A stretch of DNA of 64,000 nt from Rana temporaria (Eukaryota > Chordata > Amphibia > Anura > Ranidae), in assembly GCF_905171775.1 (NCBI RefSeq), contig NC_053490.1:461179143-461243142 (forward strand). Direction: 5' to 3'. Below, one piece after another: positions 23,001-35,629 of the stretch; within the stretch, counting starts at the first letter, position 1; each line of letters starts with the position of its first letter. The notes beneath the pieces were generated by a model. That model was not told the origin of the DNA. It worked only from the letters and a program-made list of their open reading frames with translations, and searched no databases. The position numbers were made by a program, and so were the translations under genes.

Positions 23001-26000
23001 CTGCCAAGAGAGAACAGAAATAAGGGCTGCGTGTACACTGTGCAAGATGTGTCTAGAGAGATATTATCTTATCCATAAACGGACTCCCAGAACTCTCACC
23101 TCAAAGACAAGGGTCTTAAAGCATCAAAGGTTGCATCCTCCACCTCCTTGCAGCAACAGAAACTTCCCACCTGTCACACTTCCCTGGCCTCTCCAGCTGT
23201 CGACAGCCTTCCCTCTATGATGCTGACATGCACTTCCTCGATATTCTCTAATAAGCACTCCGTTCCAGGGTCGGGGGGGAGAGAGAGAGAACAAAGAGCC
23301 TCCAATAGTGTAGTAGGTAAAAAGCAGGGGGGCGTTTATTAAAGAAAAACCTGCGCTTACATCAAGCATAAAATTCTAGTGCAATGACAGGAACTAGCGG
23401 CGTTCACAGCGCCTACTTACGACACTCCAGGTGTACGTCTGTCCACGGCCAATCCCTACGCGTTGCGACACCGTCATGTGTCTTCATCTGGGGAAACCGG
23501 TGTCGTAACGCGCAGGGATTGGCCGTGGACAGAGGTACACCTGGAGTGATGTAAGCAGGCGCTGTGAACGCCGCTAGTTGTACCTGTCATTGCACTTGAA
23601 TTTTATGATTGATGTAAGCGCAGGTTTTTCTTTAATAAACACCCCCCTGCTTTTTACCTATTACACTATTGGAGGCTCTTTGTTCTCACGCTCCCCCCCC
23701 CCCCCCCCCCCCCCCCCCCCCGACCCTGGAACGGATTGTTTATTAGGGAATATCGAGGAGGTGCATGTCAGCATCATAGAGGGAAGGCTGTGGACAGCTG
23801 GAGAGGCCAGAGAATCACCAGGGAAGTGTGACAGGTGGGAAGGTTTCTGTTGCTGCAAGGAGGTGGAGGATGCAGGGAGACCTTTGATGCTTTAAGACCC
23901 TTGTCTTTGAGGTGAGAGTTCTGGGAGCCCGCTTATGGATAAGATCATATCTCTCATTGCCATCTAGACACATCTTGCACAGTGGACACGCAGCCCTTAT
24001 TTCTGTTCTATTTGGGCAGTTTACTGCAATTTTGACCTATTGGACACTTAGCATTTTTTCACTCATATATGTATTTATATTTAATTTATTTCACTTTAAT
24101 TGATTTACATGTTTTTGGTTGATAATCACTTATTATCGTCACTTTTTTCTTGATAGCGTTTAGTATTTGCGCAAAACCCCTCTTAACAATGACCCAAAAC
24201 ATACAGCCAAGACATCAAAGGAGAGGCTCAAGAAGAACATTAAGGTCATGGAGTGTACCAGACAAACTCCAGAGCTTTATCCTATAGAAAAATTGATGGA
24301 GGGAGCTAAAACTTCAAGTTGCCAAGCGACAGCCAAGAAACCTTAAGGATTTAGAAAAGCTCTATAAAGAGTGGACCAAAATCCCTCCTGAGATGTGTGC
24401 AAACCTGGTAACCAACTAAAATAAACGTCTTACCTCTGTGCTTGCCAACAAGGTTTTCTCCACAAAGTACTAACTCATCTTTTGCTTGGGGATCAAAAAC
24501 GTATTTTACTTTCAGGCATACCCCACTTTTAAGTACACAATTATTTTTTTTTAACTAAAACTGGAAAGCGCAAAATCTGGCTCACTTCTGCATAGAAACC
24601 AATGAGCTTCTAACCCCAGCTTGTTCAATAAAGCCTGGTAATAAAACCTGGAAGCTCATTGGTTTCTATGCAGAAGTGAGCCTGATTTTGCACTTTCCAG
24701 CTTTAGTAAATAAACCCCATTGTGTACTTGAAAGTGGGGTATGCCTGTACTGAACAGCAACTCATTTTATAACATTTGTATCATGTGTTCTTTTTAGGTT
24801 TTTGGTTGATATTCTGTGTCGATATATTTAAAATACACCTATGATAAAAATGATAGACTCTTATTTTTTTTTTTTAAGTGGGAAAACTTACGAAGTCTGC
24901 AGGGGATCAAAGAATTACATTTTCCCCACTGTATGCTACAGCTATAAAATGTTACTATAAAAACATATTTCAACATATAATATAGGAATAAAATATTTAT
25001 AGCTATATAGGAACAATACACACATGATTCGCAGCTGTGCTGGGTCTAGTGGTGTGATGACACTTTTTCCATTAGCTCCATGTAATATACTCGGCCTCTG
25101 TTGCATCATGTTCTCCTGGGACCGGACTGATGGTGATGGTGATCGTACATATCCGTGACTACTTGGTCTACTAGGTGGCTCCGAACCTAAATGAAATACA
25201 GGCGCATTAGAAGACTTCAATGTGCTTCAAACCAAGGCAATACATTACCAAAGAGATTGAGGCAGCAGAAGATATATTTGGACCGTCACACAACAGAAGA
25301 TTGTGTGCATTACGGAATTTTCTTTTGTTTTGAGAGTAACAATGTGTTCCTCTTACCACGGCAATTTTAGCATTTTGGAGATCTTGTCTGCCAATCAGAA
25401 ACTCTGTTGCATCACTGTAAGTGATCAACTCTTCTAAACCTTCTTTAGAGTAAATGGTTATAAAGGCAGGACTTTGTATCATCACCACAATTCCTCACTA
25501 TAGGCACACTTTAGGTCATTTAACCACTTGAATACTTTGGGCATAGAAGGTACATTTTGCAAAACTTCAGATGCAAGTGTACTTTCTGTAACCCACCCAA
25601 TGACCCAGTGTTTGGAAGAAAGCCACTGTCAGATGTTCTTTCTGCATTGTTCACTGCTGATAGCATATTACTGTATTGAGGGCTAGCTACACTAGAAAAC
25701 ACAAAGCCCATTGCGGTTGTCAGAAGTGGAATTAACATTTAAAGCGGAGGTTTCCCCCTAAAAACATGTATATACCATTCCATCCAGCATACTGCCGACA
25801 TGTACAGTATGCTATTTTTTTATTTTTCGCTGTACATACCGCCGTATAGCTATTTTCCCCCCGGCTTCCGGTAGTGGCTCCCGCGGGACTGGGCGTACCT
25901 ATTCAGAGACTAAGTGATTGATGATGAAAAAAGCTTCCCCCCGGCGCATAATGCACGTCACCAGTTTCCGAAAGAAGCCGAACGTCGGTGCGCAGGCGCC

Positions 26001-29000
26001 GTATAGAGCCGACTCGCATTTTGGCTTCTTTCGGAAACTGGTGACGAGCCTTATGCGCCGGGGGGAAGCTTTTGTCATCACGTCAATCACTTAGTCTCTG
26101 ACTAGGAACGCCCAGTCCAGCAGGAGCCAGTACCCGGAAGCCGGGGGGGATAGCTATACGGCGGTATGTACAGCGAAAAAAAAACAGCATACTGTACATG
26201 TCGGCAGTATGCTGGATGGAATGGTATATACATGTTTTAGGGTGAACCTCCGCTTTAACCTCTGTTTGCTGCCCCCCCCCACCTCACTTCAAATTTTTTT
26301 TTTTTTATAAAAACTAAACCCTTCACTACCACATGACATGCCCAAATAAACATATTTGTAGCTGAAATGAAAACAATATTCTGGCGCATACGAGTTAAAA
26401 GCTGTGAAGTGATCAGTGTCATCTACAGAACTCTAGGACATTTGAAAACCTGTTTCTATACTTGTCATATCACTAATTCAATAATTAAACCAGCAAACCG
26501 GCAAGACACTGTACTGTACTGAAAGCTAAATGTTGGGGACTTCACTGACCTCATCCTGAAAAATAGAGTTGTTTTCTACCCAATCTAAATTGATCGCTGA
26601 GTTCACAGAGGCACACAGATGGAGAGGTCAGAAATAGAAACCTATGCATTTCTTTAAACATGTTATACTCGCCTGCTATGTGCAATGGCATTGCACAGAG
26701 CGGCCCTGAACCTCCCCTCCTGAGGTCCCCCGCCGGCGATCTTCGCTCCTCTTCTTCTGTGTCTGTCTCCATAGCAAGCCGCTTGCTATGGTAGCAGATG
26801 TGCGGGCTCGCTCCTGAGGCGGGCTGTGTGTGGCCATAGACATGCACGGCACCGCCCCGCCCCCAGCTCCCGCTGCTGTTCGAACATCCTGTGAGAAGAG
26901 AAAGACAGTGGAGAAGAGCTGCAGATGGGCATAGCACTGTATCGATACAGGAACTCAGGTAAGTGTTTGGAAAATGTTTTTTTACCTAAAAGTGGAGGTA
27001 AAGGCAAAACCTAACTCTAAACCTAATCCCATCTCCCATTCTAAGCCTAATCGGTCTATCCCTCTAAAGAAAAGATTGCTATTACTTACCTATTCTGAAG
27101 CCGTTCCAGTTCGGTGTCCAGCAGCTCCTTCTGTGTGTAGGAGAAAGCTGACCACGGCTGGGAAGAGACATCACCCATAGTTATTATGGGGTTTCTGTTG
27201 TCAGCTGCCCCTCCTACACACTGCTGACAGCTCAGCCTGGGACCAGACGGGAGCAGCTTCAGAAAAGGTAAGTATATTGATCTTTTCGTTACAGGGCTAG
27301 AAAGAGAAGGCTTAGAATGGGAGTGGGAGTAGGTTTAGAGTTAGTTATCTTCCACTTTAACGTAGAGAATGCATTAAGGTAAAAAACATTTTAGCTTTAG
27401 AACCACTTTAACTATATGCAGCCCAAAAGCCATCTTGATTATCCTGTACCAATTCTCACAGTGCCAACAAGAAAAATAGGGCAAACTAAAACCCAGTGAT
27501 GCAGCTGTCTATCATTATGGCTTTCCCAAGTATAGCTGGATTCTAATTCACTTTTAGTGCTTGCCATCACACCTCTTTGGCTGAAAACTGAAAAATCTGC
27601 CCAATTCTGTAGTAAAGAGCAAAGTTTTATTGCAATGGCCTAACAGCTTTCAAGTCTAAAAGGATGCATTTCACTACTAATAATGAACTAGGGTCAGCAA
27701 TTGTAATTAAAGTGGATGTAAACCCCATTTAAGAAATTTGAGTTGAGAACATATATTTGCAGTGTTTTCTTATCTCTCTTCAAAGCCCTAAGTCCAGTGT
27801 TTTTCTCCTGCTCCATTATTCTGTTATCAGCATGATAACTTTTGACAAGTTCTCAAACAATGGTGATAAAACCAGGCTGAATTGTGTGTCAGGATGGGTG
27901 CTATAAATAGATTAGCAGAGAGCTGGTCTACTCTCAGCACATCTTTGCAAGCCTTTGCCTATGTGTAGGGGGGGGGAGGGGGTTTCCTCCAATCAGCTGT
28001 CTCACAGTGTATGGCAAGAATCCACACCCACAGCTGAATCAGGATGAGAAAATTCTAACATGATGTGCACTTGCTAAACAGTACATAAAGCTGAAGACAG
28101 CAGATATACATGTAAAACTTATATAGGGAGATTTGTTTCATCTCTGTGTGAGGGTTTACATCCACTGTAATTATAAGAAAATAAACAAGTTTTTTCAGGG
28201 ATTCTTGGTTACAAACAGTTCCATGAAACACAGCCATACCACCACCGATGTAGACCAGTGTTAGGGAACAGTCATGCAACCAGTGCTATTTAAGGAACAG
28301 TGGTGCTTACCTGGTCGCAGATAATGTTCACTCTGTGCCGAGGCTGCTACCATTCTCTCTCGCTCCCTCTCCCTTTCCCGCTCTCTGTCACGCTGTTCTT
28401 TTTCTCGTTCGCGTTCCCTTTCTCGTTCTCTCTCCCTTTCAGCATTGGCAGATGATACAGAAGTTAAGTGTGCTGGGTGACCTTAAAAAAGGAGGGCAGG
28501 TGTTATGTCATACAGAAGGGTCAGACACACAGTTTGATCTCTACAGTCTATATAGGCAATTAAAAGAAAAAAAAAAAAAGAACCCGTTTATCTAAGCTCA
28601 AATGAAAAAAAATAATAATAATAATAATTTGTACACAGCTTTAACATCTCTCAAAGTCCAGTGTAACCCAGCACTAAGAGCCACATTCTATCCTTCAATT
28701 GCCAGATCCTCTACTGCCGTGAGACTCTGCCACTTAACGAAAGAGGATATAGCTTTGAAGTAGAAGTAAGTAGGTCTTAATCTTGAGTTTCAGGCAAAAG
28801 TATTGTTATGGGAGGCACCTTTAGGCTAGGTCAGGTTTATTTTGCGATGCCAAAAACACCTATCCAGTTTTCTGCTATGATATATGAAAAAGCAATGACA
28901 GCTTGATAGTAAATATCCAACCAATACTCAAATTCTTCCCAACACAACTACCATAAGTTAAGCAAACTCAGATGACTTCCTTCATGTCAATGTGCAAGAA

Positions 29001-32000
29001 ATGTGTAGGACTGCAGTAAATAATCAGATTAAGAATACATTTTTAGAAATTTGGAAAGCAAAAAGTGACAAACCTGGAGACAAAGATGCTGGGGGGTTGT
29101 ATGGCCTGCCAGGGAAAGCAAGCTGTGCCCCTGGCATATATGTAATTCTGTCCATCGGGGGAGTATTTGTTCCTCCAGGATGAGGGACCAGAATAGTGGG
29201 TGGCATGTTATTTAAGTCTATTATACCTGTTTAAAGACAAATTGCAGATGTCATTGTTAAAAAAAACAAAAACAAAAAAACAACAACATCATGGCATACA
29301 TTTGTCAAAACACTCAGTACACGATAGTCCATTAGAATGAAAAAAAAAATTAATGAACTAACCTCGTGCTCCAGTATAGGGTATTGCTAAACCTTGTTCC
29401 CTAGGAGAAAGCCCTCTGGCAACATCTGGCCTTAAATTAACCTGCATCTGCTGGGAGGTGATGTAGTCATTAAGGATGGTCTGTCGTGTGTTCTCCATGG
29501 CATAGAGCTGGTACTGGCTTGGGTAACCTGGTGTTGGGGAAAGCTGCCTTTGAAACAAGTAGGCTGCTGCAGATAAAGAAAATTGGAAATGAAAGGTTAT
29601 GAATATATTTAACACAAATCTGTTCTTTGTTGTGAAAACCGCAACAAACATATACAATGATTCAGATCAAAGTCACATTTAGATCTGCAACGTTTAGATG
29701 GGCATCTTGCGATGGCCATGAGAAATGCAAAGGTGCTACACATAACACATGGCGCTTGAAATCAAGCTTTCACTAAATACACAAGAGATACAAGTACAAA
29801 GTTGCAGTTTACCAGCAATACCCCAAAACAGAGAACCCTCTAGCTATGTGACAGTTGAGGTAAGAACTGAAGGCGACCGTAACTGAATCGCCTGAACTGA
29901 AAGTCGTAGTATAACATGAAAATAGCCCACAGACAAGACTCAAGGCTCCCCCTTGGGTACACAACTGAATACTGCATACATTACGGTTATTTCAAAACCG
30001 GAGAAAAATCTAGAAGAAGTCTGTAATTACCGCCCCATATCCCTGATAAATAATGACCAAAAAATTCTTACAAAAATTCTAGCTGTCCGCATCTCCTCTT
30101 TCATTGGTAAATATATTCACAAGGACCAAGTTGGGTTTATCCCAGGTCGACAAGGCCCAGATTAAGTCAGAAGGGCAGTAGACATTGTCTCAATCTTGCA
30201 ATCCAACTGGGACAGAGGTCCGAAAAAACAAGGCTTTCTCCTAGCACTTGATCTGCAGAAGGCCTTTGATTCTGTGTCCTGGCAATATCTCCTCCCCCTA
30301 TTAGAGCGATGGGGCTTTGGCCCGAGATTCCTGGGGTTGATACAAGCTCTCTATTCCAACCCCAAGGCCCTAATCCGAATCCAAGGGTACTATTCTTCCC
30401 CAATAGACATAGCTAGGGGTACCAGACAGGGATGCCCTCTCTCCCCAATCATTTTTGCAATGGCAATTGAAACCCTGGCAATAGCTATCCGACAGAACCC
30501 TGACATTCTGGGTGTATCATGCGGAGATCAAACTCATAAACGTGGGCTCTTTGCCGATGATTTACTATTATTTCTAACCTCTCCCATTACTTCCTTACCA
30601 AACCTCAACAGGGTAATTTAAGAATTCTCTAAAATCTCTGGGCTTCAGGTTAATTATGCCAAATCACAAGCCTTGAATGTGTCCCTCCCACCTTCCACAG
30701 TATCCCTCCTCCAACAGTCATTCAAATTTGAATGGTGTCCCTCATCCATCAAATATCTAGGGATTTCCTTAACAGCGCGTACAGAATCCCTATACACAAA
30801 CAATCATCCTCCCCTATCAAATACAATTCTAGTACTAAAAATACATTTCCACATTTCTGTCCACCCGTTTGCTTAGAATAAAAATATTAAACTGGTATTT
30901 ATTAAAACAGTGTAGGATTTTTTTAAAAACTGTAAATTCCTTTTCTTGAAGCCCAAAGAGGGGAACGGGATGCCCTAAACCTAATGCTGTCACCTACAGG
31001 AGGACTGGACAAAGAAAAAAAAAAACTGTAGGTCAGTCCTGGGTATAACCACACCCGCTACCAGCATGTCTCAGTTTTGTAACAAAGCAGATCCAAAAGC
31101 AGGAAAATAAACAGAGTGGGACTGTGTCCCTCAATAAATTCCAAGTAAAGGATTTTATGGCGAGTACAAAAAAATCCCATTTTCTTTTCTGCTCATTGAA
31201 GGACCCAGGAAGTCAAGCCTTTGGGACATACAAAAGATGTCCAACTGAGGGGTGGGCAGCACAGTAAATACATGCTAAAAGACCCAAAGAAAACTGGAGA
31301 CCTCCTGCAGCTCCACTAGCCATCTAAAAGGATCTTATGCTCAAAGCTATCATATAAGGCAGAATTGTCTACATGGTAGAACTTATGAGAACTCATGAAC
31401 AGAAGACCACGTGGCAGCTCTGCATATCTAGGTCCGATGACAGAAAGCTCAAAAGGTGATCACTGCCATAGTGAAGTGACCCCCAACAGGAAAGGGTGAA
31501 CCTAATCCTTGAGTTTATAAAAGACAAAGCAAGCACAAGTGGCAATGTCAGGCGCTTTTGGCCTGGAAAGCACTCCACAGCTAACTTAACCAGGACCATT
31601 CTGGAACGTGACAACATGAAGCCCAGTGCCAAAGGATCACTTCCAGGCTCACCTGGCAATGCCCAGGCCAGCGGTGTCCAGAGGCGGTATGACCAGGCCG
31701 ACAACGGATGCACTAAATAGCGTTAAAGGGTCACTAAAGGAAAAAAAATGTTTAGCTGAAATGACTGTTTACAGGGTATAGAGATATAATAGTCAACTGA
31801 TTCCTTTTAAAAATGATTAAAAATAGATAAAAATCAATCATATAATGTACCTGCAGTTTAGTTTCGTTTTTGCTGTTGTTTCCTGGTTCTCTGATGTACA
31901 GAGAGCCAATAGAGGGCAGTGATACTTTGTCAAAAACTCCTCAGCACCAATCCAGTTTCGTTTTACACACAGTAATCACACCTCCTTGATTAGTCACCAC

Positions 32001-35000
32001 AGTGAGAAATCTCCCAGTACTGTGGTGATCAGGAAACAGACAACCAGGAAGTGTCCAGAACAGAGAGGATTTACAGCAACATCAAAGCAAAAACAAACAA
32101 TGAGGACATGAAACCAGGACTGCAGTAAGGTAAAGGAAGCTATTTAGCTAAAAAAAAAAAAAATTCTTTAGTGACCCTTTAAGTTGGTGGAAAATACCAC
32201 TTGGTAATTGGTAAACTAGATGGACTGTCTTTTTTAGAAAATTCACTGGTTAGTTAAAATAGCAGATCTGAAAAAAAAAAAAAAAAAGCCATCTATCAAG
32301 GGACTAGCATTAAAAAAATAAACACACATGCATGTAGCATGTTTTTGTTTGCCAGTGTCCAATGATCCTGTATGAAAAAATAAAATAAAATAGCTGTAAT
32401 ATACTTACCTCCACCTACAGTGGTCATGAGCTTTCTCAACGACGTATTCTTGCCAGTTTTAGGATCTTCAAACATCTTGAATGACCAGGCTGGGATAATG
32501 CATGCACACGGGAGTTAACTCATCCCCAGACCAGGGGGATTGTACACTGGAGTAGTGTAAGGAAATTTGCAAGCAGGAAGGCTTTATTGCAGAAAAGAAA
32601 GTACAGTAGGTATTTTCTACCATAAATACACCTTCCTGCCTACTCATTTTATATTTTTGCCTAAAATTCTGCATTAAGGTAGGAAAATTAGAACCAATGT
32701 CCAATTAACTGGACTAAATGGTCCAAGAGTCTATATAATAATGACCTATGATTACGAAAAGGTTAAACAAGGCAATTCAGTTTTATCCTATCAAAGCAAG
32801 GAAACCTAGCAAAGAGTAGAAAGGGTAAATGTTTGCATGATTTGTTAAGATTTAATAAAAACCGTACACAAGTAAATCCCCTCAAATTACATACCAGGAT
32901 CCAAAGCTCGGTGGAACTGCATAGGATCAAGATGAGGCGGCAGATGGCCTCTGTAGACCTCTCCAGGGGTGCCTCCCCGTAGGTGAGGATCAAAGGGACT
33001 GTGAGATGCAGGGACTGGGGACTTTACAACAATATCTTCCCTTTGTGTTGGCGTTAATGTGCTTTTTCTTTCATGGCTGGAAGACTTCCCTGGTGTGAGG
33101 CCACCTACAAACACAAATAACAGCTGTAAAATAATTGTAAGTGAGAAAATACATAAGAAAAGAAAATAAATTTGCTTTGGTTACCCATCACCTGCTGCCA
33201 GCTTTATCCAGATGCAGATTATGGCTCTAGTTGTGGCTCTTGGGAAGACTACATGAGAGCCGTTACAATGCTCAAGTGTCTTCTGGCATAGTTATTGATT
33301 AGGCAGAGCCAGTGTCTTTGCATTAAGGGCCCTTTCACACGGGCGGATCAGTAATGATCCGCTCCGTGTGTCCACAAAAAGCTCAGCGGGGATCCTCCGT
33401 AAAATCCCCGCTGAGCTGGCAGCTGACAGGGCGGTCCCCGCACGCTGTGCAGGGACCGCCCTGTCTTTCCTCCGCTCTCCCCTATGGGGGATCGGATGAA
33501 CACGGACCGTATGTCTGTGTTCATCCGATCCGGCAGACGGAAGAAAAATAGGATTTTCTTCCATCCGCAAATGCGGATCTTCGCGGAGGCGGACGATTAC
33601 GGGTGTCAGCGGATGGTCATCTGCTGACACCCGTAATCACATAGGGACCAATGTATGTCCCGTTTTCATCCGCAACTGACGGATGAAAATGCGGACATAC
33701 GGTCTGCACGTGTGAAAGGGCCCTTAATCTTATGGGAATTAGAAAGCTCATGTGACAACCCATCTGGACCCACCAAAAGGCAAGTTTGGTTGCTGGTTCT
33801 GTGTCTGAAGATAGTAAGAATTTATACACAAGACTTTAGGCCTATTTAATCAAAAAGAGCTCATAGCTGAGCGAGAAACCCTAGCCCAGTTGTATTATAT
33901 GACAACTCTAATGCTGGCCATACACTGTTCAAATGTAGGCAGGTTCTTGACGAACTGGTGGCCCTGTAGGCTCCCTCCCCTCTGAATCCCTCAATTAAAA
34001 ATCAGTGGAGACAGGTGGAAAACTGTTGGCCAGCTGTCAAAATACAACAGCCACAGGAGAATATTTTGAATATCTACGCTATGTAGTGTGGATGGCAGAA
34101 TCAGCTAGATTTTTCGTCTATTCAGGCTGCAAGAAAAAAAAAGTCTAAATGACCAAATGTAATTTTTAAAGCGGCTGTATTTTCAAAAAACAGACCTACC
34201 TTCTGACCGTGCCATAGGCGAACTTCTTGACATTGGGCTGGGGTAGTTTACTGGCGTCCTCCTAGCGCTAGAATCGTCATAAATCCCGGGGCTCAACTGA
34301 GACTTGGAGGCTTCGTGTAGAGTTGACCGGAGCACCGATGTACCAGAACTCACAACAGATGTATGACGTGATCGCATGGCATCAGATGACTTGGAGTCTT
34401 CACATTTTGATCTATCTACCATCTTCAAATTCTCTGGCATCATGTCCATCTGTGGCACCCCACGTTGCAGCCTACTTGGCCCCATGATCAAGGACTTTAC
34501 ATTGTGCTTGATAGCAGATTGACCAGATGTACCATCATGTTTTATAGGTGTTCCCTACATGAAGAACGCAAGATTAAGGTTTAAATACCAGCTTGACCAA
34601 TACACTGACATAACACAAACACAGTGCTGCGGGGTTACCTGGGAAATAGACCCCTCCATTATTGTCCTGGAACTCTCCGGAGTTTTCCGACTTTCTTGAC
34701 TAAGAAGGTCCTGCCTGGGGATTTCATGAATAGAACGACCCATTTCTTTAATTGTGGTAACACCATCATAAGGCTTGCCTTTTGAGATGGCACCATCGAA
34801 GGACCGAATAGGTGGACTTTCACGTTTGATTTGCTTGGCATATTTGAGTCCATCATCAAAGATTTCAGATGTTGCTCTTGGGGTGCCTACATGCAGAGCA
34901 AGTTGTCAATTTTTTAGGATAGCAAGGAAACAGCAGTTCCATATCTAGCAAAGAAAATGGGCTCAAAAAATGATTGTGAAGATCTGCAATTCTCACCTTG

Positions 35001-35431
35001 CATTATTGAGCCACTAAGAACCTGTCTTTCCTTCAGTTCTGAGCCTTTAGGTAGTGTACGACAGATAAGTCCTGAGAACACAAAGAAACATATAATCATT
35101 ATGTAATAAGTCTACCTACTGTCCACTAATTTGTTACCCCAACACTTAATATTCCTGATATGTTCTTGCTGTACCATGTACTCTTTGTATTGCTTCCTTT
35201 ATGTGGAATTCCTGCCAGTACTCTGCTTTCCTATTAAAAACTGACCACACTGAGCACAACATGGCCAGTTCTCTAGCTATGCTGGGAACTCGGTGAGATC
35301 TCTTCCAATGATCAGACTTGTCCTGACATGCGCCTGCTGCACAGCCATTCACTGGGAAGCTCAGCGTGCTGCTGCTTCTCCTCCCCCAGCTCTTATGCAG
35401 CTGAGAACAGGTATTTTTTTAAATTATATAT

Positions 35432-35476
<45 letters not shown>

Positions 35477-35497
35477 TATATATATACATATACACAC

Positions 35498-35538
<41 letters not shown>

Positions 35539-35581
35539 ACATACACACACATACATATACACACACACATATACATACACA

Positions 35582-35629
<48 letters not shown>

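Larger units (their letters stand above)
21632..24931 (+). mobile_element. Tc1-like element broken by two nested insertions
   Basis: Ends CAGTGGGGGAAACAATGATT and (inverse) CCCCACTG at 24924-24931, with TA on both sides. Transposase pieces on the plus strand include [20 protein letters not shown] (22014-22075) and [20 protein letters not shown] (22330-22390). The insertions at 22725-24185 and 24513-24747 account for about 1.7 kb; what is left is the normal ~1.6 kb. Frames are broken. Dead copy. Confidence 0.9.

Noticed and set aside
25024..25026. Exon 20 read through to an ATG-TGT-GTA end
   Set aside because: That would end in intronic sequence. The donor after AT restores LRIM-PLNPG with exon 21 in phase.
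28335..28595. Plus-strand frame opposite the Arg/Glu repeat
   Set aside because: Antisense of exon 19.
30196..30621. Reverse transcriptase frame as a possible host gene
   Set aside because: It is flanked by stops, cut at both ends and has LINE motifs; a dead L1/Tx1 fragment.
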